From NCBI RefSeq assembly GCF_019793465.1, contig NZ_JAILYJ010000001.1:434001-498000 (forward strand): DNA of 64,000 bases, in the 5' to 3' direction. Made by a program: the position numbers and the translations under genes. Below are positions 1 through 9,554 of the stretch, piece by piece. Position 1 is the stretch's first letter. The number at the start of each line of letters is the position of its first letter. Source of the DNA: Rhizobium croatiense (GTDB taxonomy: Bacteria > Pseudomonadota > Alphaproteobacteria > Rhizobiales > Rhizobiaceae). The notes under the pieces were generated by a model. That model worked only from the letters and a program-made list of their open reading frames with translations. It did not search any database and was not told the origin of the DNA.

Positions 1-655
1 TGATAAGATCGACGGTTCCATCGACTGAACGCGAGCAGCGCACTAACTTGTCGCAGCGGATAGAGACGCCATGCTCGATCAGCTGGGCCATTATAGCGTC
101 CTTCACATCCAGTATTTCGCCGAGCGTTGCGATTGTGATCCTTCTCGTGAACGATGTCAGGAACAGGGCTTCTGAAGCGGCCCGCTCTGTCGCGCCGATC
201 ACCACCGCTGCTCTTTCGGCGATTTCGTAGCCGTCGCAGATCGGGCAGAGGCGAAGATGTCCTGACCGTATGAGGTCGCTGGCTTTACCGATGGGCGGGA
301 GCTTGTCTTCGACGCCGGTCGCAAGGATGATGTTTTCTGCATACGTCGGCCGGCCGGGGAGTTCGACGATGAAGCCGGCGTCAGCCCCGCGCTCCACCCG
401 CGATACCGCCGCTGCCACGACCTCGATACCTAAGTTCTGCAGTTGCGTTCTCATGCGTCTTGATAGGTCACCACCTTCGATGCCTTCCGGAAAGGCCGGA
501 TGATTGCGCGAGAGCGGGATAAGCAGCGCACGGCTGTGGCCTGAATCGACGGCGACCACGCGCCGGTTTAGTCGCGCCAGGTAAAGAGCGGCTGTCATGC
601 CTCCCGGGCCTGCCCCTATCACTAAAGCATCCAGTCTTGCCGGCGTCGTCGTCAT
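1..655 (-). CDS. Thioredoxin-reductase-like FAD/NAD(P) oxidoreductase, 3' end outside window
   Basis: The first 218 residues are visible; the rest lies beyond the left edge. The N-terminus has a Rossmann FAD-binding motif GAGPGG at residues 14-19. A CPIC redox pair (Cys137/Cys140) followed by DGYE sits where thioredoxin reductases carry CATC (Cys135/138 in E. coli TrxB). The family transfers electrons from NAD(P)H through FAD to this disulfide. The start at 655 is preceded by AAAGGAG with good spacing. It is the last visible gene of a minus-strand run after the SIR2 gene. It may be a general disulfide oxidoreductase rather than the housekeeping TrxB, because CPIC replaces CATC; substrate unknown. 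Confidence 0.85.
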   Translation of the reverse strand, partial: MTTTPARLDALVIGAGPGGMTAALYLARLNRRVVAVDSGHSRALLIPLSRNHPAFPEGIEGGDLSRRMRTQLQNLGIEVVAAAVSRVERGADAGFIVELPGRPTYAENIILATGVEDKLPPIGKASDLIRSGHLRLCPICDGYEIAERAAVVIGATERAASEALFLTSFTRRITIATLGEILDVKDAIMAQLIEHGVSIRCDKLVRCSRSVDGTVDLI

Positions 656-737
656 CACTGCGGCTCCTTTGCAATCAGTGCTCCCGACCTTCACAAGCTT
701 CCATGGCTCCGGGACGTCGCAGCGGACAATCGAAGTG

Positions 738-1574
738 TCACTGATCCGGTGCGACGGCCGAGCATTGTTCGACCAGACGCTTGAGGAAACGAGAAAGGGA
801 GTCGCCGGAGCTTTCGCCATCGCCAGAGATGACGGTTACGCCCCATCTCTTCAGGACATGCGTCTGAACTTCACTCGGCTCGTGCATGAACAGAAATAGT
901 GGCGGCCGGTGCCGGTCCAGCCCGGTCTGTTGCCAGATCGACCAAAGGCGATGAAGCAGGAAGCGGATATTCAAATCGGACATACTGTAGCCGACGAAGA
1001 GCATGGTCGAGGCGAAGGCGTCGCTCCTGAACTTTATATCGAGGGGAGCGTCGAAGGAGAGGCGATCGAAATAGTCCGACTCTGTCAGGACGAGTGTATC
1101 GGGATCGGAGAAATCCCCATGGTATTTGACGATATGTGTGAAGCCCACAGTGGCCGTTGCGATGTCCTTCGCACTCGTAATGCGAGCGTAGGGTCGTCCG
1201 AACGCCTGGTAAGAGAGCTCGAGATTGGCATCGTAGTTGGTTGTATAAATCAGAGGAAAATCTAGCGCTACGATAAGCCGATGCAACTCCGAGTTCTTCA
1301 GTTGCTCCGGAGAGATCTGCCATTCACTCTTCATCCAATCGACCAGCCGCGACAAGGAGCCGTGCTTCAAACGATAGTACTCGGCAATTTCCTGGTACGT
1401 TGCGTCGCGGCCCATCGACGACTGTGCAAGATCGAGATCCGCCAACATATGTTCGATAAGGCAGGTCCATGAAGGCAGCCCGACATTCATCGATATCCCC
1501 GCGCCTACGAAAAGAATTGCTTGCCGCCGTTCAAGCGCGGTTACGATCGCAGATATGTGTTCGTCGTGTGCCAC
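738..1574 (-). CDS. Stand-alone SIR2-domain protein (SIR2_2 type)
   Basis: 278 residues, almost entirely one SIR2-like NAD-binding domain. Visible are the nucleotide motif FVGAGIS (about 22-28), TTNYD (111-115, with the Asn/Asp pair of the family), the presumed catalytic His152 in KYHGD, and [13 protein letters not shown] (192-204). There are no zinc-binding cysteines, so it is not a classical Sir2 deacetylase. Related bacterial SIR2_2 domains are often NAD-consuming effectors of anti-phage systems; that role here is inference. The GTG start at 1574 was chosen for its GGAGGA ribosome site; an in-frame ATG at 1694 would add 40 low-complexity residues. It is co-directional with ligD 176 bp upstream. 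No obvious partner gene is adjacent. Confidence 0.82.
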   Translation of the reverse strand: MAHDEHISAIVTALERRQAILFVGAGISMNVGLPSWTCLIEHMLADLDLAQSSMGRDATYQEIAEYYRLKHGSLSRLVDWMKSEWQISPEQLKNSELHRLIVALDFPLIYTTNYDANLELSYQAFGRPYARITSAKDIATATVGFTHIVKYHGDFSDPDTLVLTESDYFDRLSFDAPLDIKFRSDAFASTMLFVGYSMSDLNIRFLLHRLWSIWQQTGLDRHRPPLFLFMHEPSEVQTHVLKRWGVTVISGDGESSGDSLSRFLKRLVEQCSAVAPDQ

Positions 1575-1750
1575 CTGTCCTCCAGTCCAGAATGAAATCC
1601 GCCTGGAGGAAATTGGTTTCTGTCCGCTAGCGCACCTCCGGCGGAGGTTCCGTAAGGATCCGCCGCCTGTGTACGCCCCGGCGCATGCCCACACCGGCGG
1701 CTGCGGAAGATGTCTCTGGTTCTATTCGCCTGGCATTGCTCTTGTCGCGC

Positions 1751-4387
1751 TCACGCTGCTCGTCGCGATTTTCCGAGACGCTTGATCGCCTGTTCCAGCG
1801 GCCGCTCGCTGTCGCAATAGTCCTGCCAGGCAGAGCTCTTGGTCAGAAGCGCCGGCACCGTTCGAAGCGTAAAACGTTTCGGGTCGAGATCGGACTTCAC
1901 CTGCTCCCAGGTAAGCGGCATGGACACGTTGGCGCCGGCGCGGGCGCGCGGTGAGAGCGGCGCAACCGCCGTCGCCATGCGATCGTTGCGGAGATAATCC
2001 AGGAAGATCCTGCCGCCACGGAGACTCTTGGTCATCTTGATCAGGTAGAGGTCGGGATTGTCGCGCGCCATCTGCTGGCAAACGTCATGGGCAAAGCCCT
2101 TGGCTTCGGCCCATGACAAGGCTTTGCGTTTGTTGGCGGTCAGCGGGGTCACGACATGCAAGCCCTTGCCGCCGGTGGTCTTGCAGAAGCTGACGAGGCC
2201 GAGGTCATCGAGACGGTCGCGCATCTGGCGGGCGGCTGCGACCACCGTCGCAAACGGCACGTCAGGACCAGGGTCGAGGTCGAACACCAGACGGCCGGGC
2301 ACTTCCGGCTTGCCGGGTTGGCAGTTCCACGGATGCAGTTCAACGCCGCCGATCTGGGCGATAGCCGCCAGCCCCTCGATCCGATCGATCTGCAGGTAAG
2401 GCTTCTTGTCGCCGAAGACCTTCACCAGTTCAAGGAGGTTCGAAGTGCCGGGCATCGCGTGACGCTGAAAGAACTGCTCGCCGCCAATGCCGTCGGGTGC
2501 TCGAATGATCGAGCAGGGTCGGCCCTTGATATGCTCGATAAGCCAAGCTCCGACGGCCTCGTGATAGCGCGCAAGGTCCTCCTTTGTGACGGGCTGTCCG
2601 TCGCCCGCGTCCGGCCACAGCGGTTTGCCGGGATTCGAAATGAGAACACCCATCACCTCGGCCTTCGCGCCTTTACGGCGGGCAGACTTGTGTCTGGCGG
2701 ACGCGACAGGCTCAGTGGTTTCAGTCTCGGCAGGCGGCGCCGGCTTCTCGGCATCGACCTCTTTCGCCGGCTTGTCCTCGCGCAGGCCCTTGAAGGCAGC
2801 CTGGCGGACGAGGCCGTCCGTGGTCCACCCTTCAAATTCGATTTCGGCAACAAGCTCTGGCTTCAACCAGAGCACTTCGGCCTGCTTCTTCGGAGCACCG
2901 ATACCGCCGAAAGGCGATTTCGTCGTCTCGAGCGCCTTCAGTTTCGGCAGCAGCATCTCGACTTTCTTTGCGCCGTAGCCGGTTCCGACACGGCCGACAT
3001 AGACAAAGTGATCGCCGCGGTGAACGCCGACCAGGAGAGATCTGAACCTGCCGTTGGTCTTGGCATAACCGCCGATCACCACCTCGTGTCCGGCGCGACA
3101 TTTCGACTTTGCCCAGGTGTCGGTGCGGCCGGACTGATAGGGTGCGTCCATCTGCTTGGAGATGACACCTTCGAGATGTAGCTTGCAGGCGGAGCGCAGC
3201 ACGGCGTCGCCACCGGATTGGAAATGTTCGACGTAGCGGATGCGGGGATCGTCGCCGGCAGCGGCGAGAAGGTTTTGCAGCCGCTCCTTGCGCTCGAGGA
3301 GGCGCATCGACCGCAAGTCCTCTCCGCCATCAAACAATAGGTCGAAGGCGAAATAGACGAGGTTACCGGTCTTGCCTTCCGACAGAGCCGCCTGAAGTGC
3401 GGCGAAATTCGGTGCGCCATTCTCATCGAGCGCGCAGATCTCGCCATCAATGATGCAGTCGGGCAGTCCGGATGCGGCTTCCGCAATCCCAGGATATTTG
3501 GACGTCCAATCGAGGCCCTTGCGCGTCTTCAGCGTCACCTCTCCATCGGCGACCCGCATCTGGATCCGATAGCCGTCGAACTTGATTTCGTGCAGCCAAT
3601 CATCGCCGGCGGGTGGTCGATCGAGCCTGTCGCAAAGCTGCGGCTCGATGAAATCAGGCAGATCGGCCGCCGTGGAGGTCGCGACATCCTCGCGAGACGT
3701 CTTCTTGCGCTCGTCGGCGGCCAGACCATGCTTGCTGTCCCACACGGCGTCCGCCTCGACGTCAGCGTTCGCCATCATGAAAGGTCGCGGCTTGCGCCCC
3801 TTCCCTTCGGCGATCTCATCCATGCTGCGGCCGGAGGCGACCGAGGTCGCGTTCTCCTCCAGAATCGCTTCGCCATTCTCCTCGACCGAATGTTCGTCAT
3901 GATGTTTGATCAGCAGCCAATTCGTCCGCTTGCCGCCATCGCGGTCATTACGCATCCGAACCAGGACGAAGCTGCCGTGCAGTCGCTTGCCCTCAAGGGT
4001 GAACTTGAAGTCGCCTTTCCTCAAAGCCTCTTCCGGAGACTTGCGGCCTTCCGGCTCCCAGTAACCGCGGTCCCACAACATCACCGTGCCGCCACCATAT
4101 TGGCCCTTCGGGATCGTACCTTCGAAGTCGCCGTAGTCCAGCGGATGATCCTCGACCTCGACAGCGAGCCGTTTGTCATGTGGATCGAGCGAGGGTCCCT
4201 TGGTCACCGCCCAGGACTTGAACACGCCGTCGAGCTCGAGCCTGAGGTCATAGTGAAGCCGTGTGGCGTCGTGCTTCTGGATCACGAACCGCCGGCGGTT
4301 CGACGGTTTGACGCCCGCTTCCCCGCTCGGTTCGCGGGTCATCTTGAAATCGCGCTTGGCCCTGTATTTCGAGAGGTTGTCGGCCAT
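1751..4387 (-). CDS. ligD: Multifunctional DNA ligase D (phosphoesterase-ligase-polymerase)
   Basis: 878 residues in the three-domain order of non-homologous end-joining LigD. The N-terminal 3'-phosphoesterase domain (about 30-170) keeps metal/catalytic residues His39, His45, Asp47 and His81. The ATP-dependent ligase domain (about 245-535) has motif [10 protein letters not shown] with nucleotidyl Lys269. After an Ala/Pro/Lys-rich linker (540-575) comes the primase-like polymerase domain (about 580-865) with VFDLDPG (Asp703, Asp705) and TTGGKGLHV (737-745). LigD seals double-strand breaks brought together by Ku. No ku gene lies in this window, so the partner must be elsewhere; rhizobia commonly carry several ku/ligD sets. 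Confidence 0.97.
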   Translation of the reverse strand: MADNLSKYRAKRDFKMTREPSGEAGVKPSNRRRFVIQKHDATRLHYDLRLELDGVFKSWAVTKGPSLDPHDKRLAVEVEDHPLDYGDFEGTIPKGQYGGGTVMLWDRGYWEPEGRKSPEEALRKGDFKFTLEGKRLHGSFVLVRMRNDRDGGKRTNWLLIKHHDEHSVEENGEAILEENATSVASGRSMDEIAEGKGRKPRPFMMANADVEADAVWDSKHGLAADERKKTSREDVATSTAADLPDFIEPQLCDRLDRPPAGDDWLHEIKFDGYRIQMRVADGEVTLKTRKGLDWTSKYPGIAEAASGLPDCIIDGEICALDENGAPNFAALQAALSEGKTGNLVYFAFDLLFDGGEDLRSMRLLERKERLQNLLAAAGDDPRIRYVEHFQSGGDAVLRSACKLHLEGVISKQMDAPYQSGRTDTWAKSKCRAGHEVVIGGYAKTNGRFRSLLVGVHRGDHFVYVGRVGTGYGAKKVEMLLPKLKALETTKSPFGGIGAPKKQAEVLWLKPELVAEIEFEGWTTDGLVRQAAFKGLREDKPAKEVDAEKPAPPAETETTEPVASARHKSARRKGAKAEVMGVLISNPGKPLWPDAGDGQPVTKEDLARYHEAVGAWLIEHIKGRPCSIIRAPDGIGGEQFFQRHAMPGTSNLLELVKVFGDKKPYLQIDRIEGLAAIAQIGGVELHPWNCQPGKPEVPGRLVFDLDPGPDVPFATVVAAARQMRDRLDDLGLVSFCKTTGGKGLHVVTPLTANKRKALSWAEAKGFAHDVCQQMARDNPDLYLIKMTKSLRGGRIFLDYLRNDRMATAVAPLSPRARAGANVSMPLTWEQVKSDLDPKRFTLRTVPALLTKSSAWQDYCDSERPLEQAIKRLGKSRRAA

Positions 4388-4435
4388 GACTTGTGACTCC
4401 TATCAACGCACACCAGCGCCAGCTTCCTTCACCGC

Positions 4436-4744
4436 TCAGCGCTGCGAAACCCGCAGCCCGCCGGCATCTCCAAGACTGCGCTGGACGGCGGCGAGCTCAG
4501 TGGATGCGACATCCACCGAAACCTCGATCTCGCCTTCGAGCGGGGCGTCGCGACGGGCGCCATCGCTATGCGAGACGTCGCCCCCCGATGGCGCCGAGCC
4601 GGCGGTATTGCGATCGGTCGCCGACTGGATGAAAATGTCGGGCCTCGCGATACCGTGCTGCTGAACCAGATGTTCGACGGCGCGATCAGCTGCCTCTCGC
4701 GTTTCAAAGGTCGCTCTGATCGTCATGGTGCTGTCGTCCGCCAT
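4436..4744 (-). CDS. Small conserved hypothetical protein
   Basis: 102 residues, starting at an ATG preceded by AGGAGACGCCC; longer upstream reading in the same frame has no better start. The sequence suggests two short beta-alpha-beta halves (TIRATFETREAADRAVEHLV near the start, EIEVSVDV near the end) joined by a Ser/Gly/Asp-rich linker, resembling small stress-type ferredoxin-fold proteins. No signal peptide or membrane segment is visible. It lies 48 bp upstream of ligD on the same strand and is probably cotranscribed with it; it is divergent from the DNA polymerase IV gene. Function not recognised. Confidence 0.7.
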   Translation of the reverse strand: MADDSTMTIRATFETREAADRAVEHLVQQHGIARPDIFIQSATDRNTAGSAPSGGDVSHSDGARRDAPLEGEIEVSVDVASTELAAVQRSLGDAGGLRVSQR

Positions 4745-4860
4745 TGGGCGTCTCCTGATATTGATTTCCACAGGGTGAGAACGCCTGCGGAGGCTGGTAG
4801 TTTCGGCGGAAGAACCAAGGCGCCTGTCGAAATGGTTGATCTCGCCTTGAAGCCTGATAT

Positions 4861-4876
4861 GTTCCCTTTTTGTTTC
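4861..4876 (+). promoter_or_regulatory. Candidate LexA (SOS) box upstream of DNA polymerase IV
   Basis: GTTC at 4861-4864, seven bases, then GTTT at 4872-4875 followed by C. Alphaproteobacterial LexA recognises GTTC-N7-GTTC, so this is a one-mismatch match. It lies about 48 bp before the preferred ATG of the polymerase gene, as expected for an SOS-regulated translesion polymerase. Confidence 0.45.
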
Positions 4877-4923
4877 GGCGTAAATCTCCAGGTGCCGATG
4901 CCATTGCGATCGCTGAAGCCGCC

Positions 4924-6012
4924 ATGAACGAGATGAGTCCAACGCCAGTCCGAAAGATCGTCCACATCGACATGGATGCGTTTTATGCGTCGGTCGAGCA
5001 GCGCGACAATCAGGACTTGCGGGGCAGACCGATTGCCGTTGGCGGATCGGCCGCTCGCGGCGTGGTGGCGGCAGCAAGCTACGAGGCACGGGCATTCGGC
5101 GTTCACTCGGCCATGCCGTCGGTCACCGCCAAGCGGAAATGTCCCGACCTGATTTTCGTGCCGCCGCGCTTCGACGTCTACAAAGCCGTGTCGCAGCAAA
5201 TCCGCGAGATCTTTGCCGAATACACCCCGTTGATCGAGCCGCTTTCACTCGACGAAGCCTATCTCGATGTCACAGACAACCTCAAGGGCATGGAAATCGC
5301 CACCGAAATTGCGACGGAAATCCGGGCGAAGATCAAGCAAGTCACCGGCCTCAACGCATCGGCCGGGATTTCCTACAACAAGTTTCTCGCCAAGATGGCA
5401 AGCGACCTTAACAAGCCGAATGGCCAGGCCGTCATAACCCCGAGGAACGGGCCGGCCTTCGTCGAGGCCCTCGTCGTCAAAAAATTTCATGGCGTCGGCC
5501 CGGCAGCGGCCGACAAGATGCACCGGCTCGGAATCGATACCGGCGCCGACCTCAAGGGGAAGACGCTCGAATTCCTGGTGGAGCATTTCGGGAAGTCAGG
5601 ACCGTATTTCTATGGCATCGCGCGCGGCATCGACGAGCGCCGGGTCAAGCCGAACCGGGTGCGCAAATCCGTCGGCGCCGAAGATACCTTTTCACAAGAC
5701 CTCCATGCCTATGGACCGGCTCGCGAAGGTCTTGAGCCGCTGATCGAAAAGGTGTGGGGCTATTGCGAGGCCAATGGGATCGGTGCCAAGACGGTAACGC
5801 TGAAGATCAAATATGCCGACTTCAAGCAGATCACCCGCAGCAAGACAGTTCCGGCCCTCTTGCCCGCGATCACTGACCTCGAAGAGATAATCAGCCTGCT
5901 GCTGGCGCCGATCTTTCCGCCACGAAAGGGCATCCGGCTGCTCGGCATTACCCTGTCTTCGCTGGAACGGCGGGCCTCTGGAACGGAACCGCAGCTGCGA
6001 CTGGCGTTTTAG
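4924..6012 (+). CDS. dinB: DNA polymerase IV (Y family)
   Basis: 362 residues. The palm motif HIDMDAFYASVEQRD (from His14) and SLDEAYLDVT supply the metal-binding carboxylates of Y-family polymerases. The little-finger domain follows, and the protein ends in PQLRLAF, resembling the sliding-clamp-binding peptide of Pol IV proteins. It performs error-prone synthesis across damaged templates. A TTG 54 bp upstream (4870) is in frame but overlaps the candidate LexA box, so the ATG at 4924 (or 4933) is preferred. The ribosome site is weak. It is divergent from the small gene and ligD, forming a DNA-repair cluster. Confidence 0.94.
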   Translation: MNEMSPTPVRKIVHIDMDAFYASVEQRDNQDLRGRPIAVGGSAARGVVAAASYEARAFGVHSAMPSVTAKRKCPDLIFVPPRFDVYKAVSQQIREIFAEYTPLIEPLSLDEAYLDVTDNLKGMEIATEIATEIRAKIKQVTGLNASAGISYNKFLAKMASDLNKPNGQAVITPRNGPAFVEALVVKKFHGVGPAAADKMHRLGIDTGADLKGKTLEFLVEHFGKSGPYFYGIARGIDERRVKPNRVRKSVGAEDTFSQDLHAYGPAREGLEPLIEKVWGYCEANGIGAKTVTLKIKYADFKQITRSKTVPALLPAITDLEEIISLLLAPIFPPRKGIRLLGITLSSLERRASGTEPQLRLAF

Positions 6013-6193
6013 ATCGCCAGCATCGGCTGAGGAGAAGCTACGGACTAACATCCTCGGGCGTCAAAACCGCCCTCATTGCAGGCTGGTGCTCTCCGCCCAA
6101 CGACGACGGAGCCGGGAACTTCTTACCCTGCTGGAACAAAGCGGGAAGATCGAGGTTCGGCGATGACACACATTCCAAGCCAAGGAGGCCCCA

Positions 6194-6730
6194 ATGACTG
6201 ACGTATTTTCCGCGCCGGAAGGAGAACGCAGTCGGCCTGCGAACCCCTCTCCGACCACTGAGCTGAAAGACAAGATCAGCGACGATATCAGCGCGACCAA
6301 GGAGATGGTGAAGGAGGCATCCGACGCCGGCCTGGATAAGGCAAAGGCGGTTGTTTCCGAGCAGGTGCACTTTGCCGCTCACCAGCTGAGCGGCATTGCA
6401 ATTGCATTGGAGAAGGTAGGGGCGGAGCTCGAAAGCTCCGATCAGCGGCACGTCGGCCGCTACGCTCGGGAACTCGGTCGCAGCGTTGCCAGTGCGGCAA
6501 GACGGGTGGAGGGCAAGGACCTCCGGGAGATGGCTATCCTGGCTGAGGATTTCGGTCGCAGGCAGCCGATCGCATTTCTGGGAATTGCCGCCCTCGCCGG
6601 GCTGACTGCAAGCCGGTTTCTGACCGCCTCCGCGAAACGGACCGACAAAGCCCAGAATGACAAGGCTCGGACAACTGCTCCGTCTGCACCGGCATTCGTT
6701 TCGGGAAGCAAGGACAACCAAAATGGCTAA
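6194..6730 (+). CDS. Hypothetical helical membrane-associated protein, first gene of stress-type operon
   Basis: 178 residues, with a strong AAGGAGG ribosome site before the ATG. The N-terminal two thirds is charged and helical; one hydrophobic stretch (PIAFLGIAALAGLTASRFL, about 136-154) lies near a polar C-terminal tail. This layout recalls the ElaB/YqjD group of ribosome- or membrane-associated stress proteins, but I see no diagnostic motif. The stop overlaps the start of the next gene by 8 bp, so it is translationally coupled to the holin-like and DUF3618-type genes. Function unknown. Confidence 0.8.
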   Translation: MTDVFSAPEGERSRPANPSPTTELKDKISDDISATKEMVKEASDAGLDKAKAVVSEQVHFAAHQLSGIAIALEKVGAELESSDQRHVGRYARELGRSVASAARRVEGKDLREMAILAEDFGRRQPIAFLGIAALAGLTASRFLTASAKRTDKAQNDKARTTAPSAPAFVSGSKDNQNG

Positions 6731-7139
6731 GCCATCTGAAAACACACCATTGGCCGAGCTGATCGGCGGGCTGTTGGGTGACGTTACTGGTCTGCTGCGC
6801 AAGGAGATCGACCTCGCCAAAGCGGAAGCATCGGAGAAGCTCTCTGCCGCCTTAAGCGGCGTCGAAATCCTGCTCATAGGAACGATCCTGGCAATCGGTG
6901 CCGTCGGCGTGCTGTTGAGCGCCGTCGTCAGCGGTGTCGCTGCGCTCTTCCTGGCGCAAGGGTTCAGCGAGCCCACGGCCAGTGCGCTGGCTGCGATCAT
7001 CGTCAGCGTCGTCATCGGCCTTATTGCATGGATCATGATCAGGCGGGGCCTTGCCGCCTTCCATCGCAGCAATCTGACGCTTGAACGCACGACAACCTCG
7101 CTGCGTCGAGACGTGCAAACCGTGAAGGATAAACTCTGA
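6723..7139 (+). CDS. Holin-like membrane protein (DUF1469/YqjE type)
   Basis: 138 residues. An amphipathic start (LAELIGGLLGDVTGLLRKEIDLAKAEASEKL would be too long to quote in full; its key element is LLRKEIDLAKAE) is followed by two long hydrophobic segments at about 46-78 and 84-104, then a basic tail. This is the layout of the phage-holin superfamily III / YqjE proteins, which are inner-membrane proteins of unknown function and are not lytic. The ATG at 6723 overlaps the previous gene, and its stop shares bases with the next ATG (TGATG), so the three genes form one tightly coupled operon. Confidence 0.83.
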   Translation: MAKPSENTPLAELIGGLLGDVTGLLRKEIDLAKAEASEKLSAALSGVEILLIGTILAIGAVGVLLSAVVSGVAALFLAQGFSEPTASALAAIIVSVVIGLIAWIMIRRGLAAFHRSNLTLERTTTSLRRDVQTVKDKL

Positions 7140-8146
7140 TGGAAACGTCTTCAGACAAGACGTCGCTGGAGCTTCAGCGCGAAATCGACCAAGATCGCCA
7201 GCGACTTGGGGAACGTATCAACGCAATCCAGGAGCGGCTGTCACCTGGCCAACTGGTCGACGAGGTTATCGCCTACGCCAAAAACAGCGGGGGCAGCGAG
7301 TTCGTCGGAAACCTCGGCCGAGCGCTTAAGGAAAATCCGCTTCCGGTGGCGCTGATGGGCGTCAGTCTCGCCTGGCTGATGGCCAAAGGCACTCCTTCAT
7401 CGGCGACCGGCTCAACGACGTCTACCGAGCCGGAATATGACCTCTATCCCGTTCAGGGGCCTGTGCGCCGCCTTGGCCCGCCGAGCTCGGTCGGGGGCGT
7501 TCGGTACAGCCATTTCTCCGATAGCACTGGCAAGACGCTGAAGGCTCTCACTGATGAAACTGGACGCCGTGCGGGTCATTTTGTCGATGAAACGGGCAAG
7601 ACCTATCGCGGTTTCGTGGATGCCAGCGGCAATCGGGTCGACCAGATTGTCGATGAGACCGGGGCTGTCCTGGATGCTGCATCTGGTTGGGCCGCCGAAA
7701 AGTGGGAGCAAGCCAAGGCTGCTGTGCAAGGCGTTTCCGACCGCGCGACGGGAAGGGCGAGTGCGCTCGCCGACCAGGCCTCTTCTGCTGTAACGAACCT
7801 GCACGAACAGACAAACAAGCTCAATGCAATGATCCTCCACCAGTTCCGCGATCAACCGCTGGTCGGCGGCGCATTGGCTTTTGCAGTCGGAGCCGCGATC
7901 GGCGCGGCGCTTCCGAGCACCGAAATTGAAGATGAACTCGCTGGCGAAGCATCGGATGCCACCAGGGAAGCGATAAGCGAACAGACCTCTGAACTTGTCG
8001 ATCAAGGCACCGCCATCGCTTCCAACGCCTACCAACACGCGGTCGCGGTTGCATCCGACGCTCACGACGAAATCAAGGATCGCCTTTCTGAAGAAGTCGA
8101 ATCCCTCCGCAAGCCAGGAGCCCGTGATCCGACGATACCGGGCTGA
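7139..8146 (+). CDS. DUF3618-type protein with tandem 11-residue repeats
   Basis: 335 residues. The N-terminus (about 10-80) matches the DUF3618 layout: a charged helix (LQREIDQDRQRLGERINAIQ) and a short hydrophobic segment ENPLPVALMGVSLAWLMA. Residues 129-183 are five consecutive 11-residue units of the form (E/S/A)(T/S)G-x6-(V/T)D, such as ETGRRAGHFVD and ETGKTYRGFVD. A second hydrophobic stretch (PLVGGALAFAVGAAIGAALP, about 240-260) and an acidic C-terminus follow. Related rhizobial proteins are annotated as nutrient-deprivation induced. The repeats suggest a long amphipathic surface for membrane binding; that is inference. It is the third gene of the coupled operon. Confidence 0.8.
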   Translation: METSSDKTSLELQREIDQDRQRLGERINAIQERLSPGQLVDEVIAYAKNSGGSEFVGNLGRALKENPLPVALMGVSLAWLMAKGTPSSATGSTTSTEPEYDLYPVQGPVRRLGPPSSVGGVRYSHFSDSTGKTLKALTDETGRRAGHFVDETGKTYRGFVDASGNRVDQIVDETGAVLDAASGWAAEKWEQAKAAVQGVSDRATGRASALADQASSAVTNLHEQTNKLNAMILHQFRDQPLVGGALAFAVGAAIGAALPSTEIEDELAGEASDATREAISEQTSELVDQGTAIASNAYQHAVAVASDAHDEIKDRLSEEVESLRKPGARDPTIPG

Positions 8147-8170
8147 CCGCAACCACAGCCTGACTGAAGT

Positions 8171-8302
8171 TCAACCGGTGACGTTGGCAGGCCGGCTTGA
8201 TCGAACTGTCCGCCAAACGACGATGGCGAAGCCGGCCGCACCGCCAATCATCGTCCCAAAGGGGCGGCCGGCAACGGCGGAAAGGATGCATTTGCGCGGC
8301 AT
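8171..8302 (-). CDS. Possible 43-residue small membrane protein
   Basis: A short reading frame convergent with the DUF3618-type gene. It begins MPRKCILSAVAG, carries one hydrophobic segment (GTMIGGAAGFAIVVW, about 17-31) and ends in a basic tail. AAAGGACGC precedes the ATG with good spacing. The positive-inside charge pattern and ribosome site favour a real small membrane protein, but its length makes chance possible. No family recognised. Confidence 0.35.
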   Translation of the reverse strand: MPRKCILSAVAGRPFGTMIGGAAGFAIVVWRTVRSSRPANVTG

Positions 8303-8417
8303 CAGCGTCCTTTCTCCAACATGCACGAACATGATCCGCGCTGAAGGGCGCCTCCAATCGGAAGCCGCGTCTTCAGTCTGTTGGATTTAGTTCCTCAGAT
8401 GGGTGCCGGACCTCCGC

Positions 8418-9167
8418 TCAAAGATAAGCTCGCGAAAAGAACACCGCGGTCGTCAAAAGGGCGACCGCGAGGGTTAGCACCCGGACGATCGATGATGGCA
8501 GCCTGCGTCCGACATGCGCTCCGATCCATCCGCCGATAACGGCTCCGAACGTCATGGAAATGCACTGTTGCCATACGATTGCCCCGGCCAGTACGAAAAC
8601 GACGACGGCGACCGCGTTCGCGGCAGTGACCATCACCATTCTTGTCGGATTCAGGCTCTTGATCTCCCCGCCCCCGAGCACGCTCCATGCCGCGAGCATC
8701 ATAAGTCCAACTGCGCCGCCGAAATAGCCGCCATAAAGACCGAGAAAGAACTGAACCATTGCGAAGGCCAGAACACTCGGACGTGCCCGCGTCTGAAGCC
8801 TTGCGCTGAGCCTTGGCCCTGCAGCCAGCATCAATGTCGCCACCAGCAAAAGCCATGGCAGGATTCCATCGAAGATCCTGGCTGGGGTTAGAAGTAATAA
8901 AACACTTCCCGCCACACCACCCACCACTGTCACGATAGCGATGGCCACGACATTGATACCGCACACACTCTTAACCCCATCACGGTAGACCCACGAGCTC
9001 GCCATACCGCCGGGAAACAAGGCTAAAGTGCTTGTCGCGTTTGCGGCAACCGACGGCACTCCGACCGATATCAGCGCAGGCAGGGATACGAACGACCCGC
9101 CGCCCGCCAATGCATTCATGCTGCCTGCCAACAAGCCGGCCAGGAAAAGAAGAATAATATCGTACAT
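8418..9167 (-). CDS. TauE/SafE family sulfite/anion exporter
   Basis: 249 residues and strongly hydrophobic, with about eight predicted membrane segments in two halves. The first half begins FLAGLLAGSMNALAGGGSF, the Gly-rich signature of the TauE/SafE family; the second half has a matching segment around GLYGGYFGGAVGL. These inner-membrane proteins export sulfite, sulfoacetate or other organic anions. It stands alone, convergent with the upstream operon, with no sulfonate genes nearby, so the substrate cannot be inferred. Confidence 0.92.
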   Translation of the reverse strand: MYDIILLFLAGLLAGSMNALAGGGSFVSLPALISVGVPSVAANATSTLALFPGGMASSWVYRDGVKSVCGINVVAIAIVTVVGGVAGSVLLLLTPARIFDGILPWLLLVATLMLAAGPRLSARLQTRARPSVLAFAMVQFFLGLYGGYFGGAVGLMMLAAWSVLGGGEIKSLNPTRMVMVTAANAVAVVVFVLAGAIVWQQCISMTFGAVIGGWIGAHVGRRLPSSIVRVLTLAVALLTTAVFFSRAYL

Positions 9168-9554
9168 GTTCAGGTCGCCTTAGCACCGAAGCTCCGCCGA
9201 GACACTTGTCTAGAATCGCGGCCCAAGACAATCGCGCCGGTGTAAGTCCTGTGGAAAAGCAGGCGCCCTGAAACGATCAGACTCCTCGGCGACTCATTTC
9301 CCAAGCCGAAGTTCGTGCTTTGGTTTCTGCAACTTGGAAAGCAGCTTTGTCATGGGGTTGCAGCGTTGTTGAGGTCATGCAACGCGACCATCAGTATCAT
9401 TGGCTCGATGGGGAAAGGCAGAAAGCCAACCGCCTTTCAACGAATAACGGAATCTTGATCGGGCGCAACAGTTTACCGATCGCCGCATCGGCCTATCTGC
9501 GCGGTAATCACACTGACGACGCCGGCTCTCGGCTGGCGATGGGGAGGGGTAGGG
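9168..9554. other. Intergenic region without recognised gene
   Basis: 387 bp between the divergently arranged TauE gene and the small lipoprotein gene. No convincing coding sequence, RNA or repeat was seen. It should hold the promoters of both flanking genes. Confidence 0.5.

Noticed and set aside
2156..3181. 341-codon plus-strand frame inside ligD
   Set aside because: Antisense to the ligase and polymerase domains, no recognisable fold.
4745..5095. Longer N-terminus for the small gene at 4436-4744
   Set aside because: The extension overlaps the start of the polymerase gene and lacks coding character; the internal ATG has AGGAGAC.
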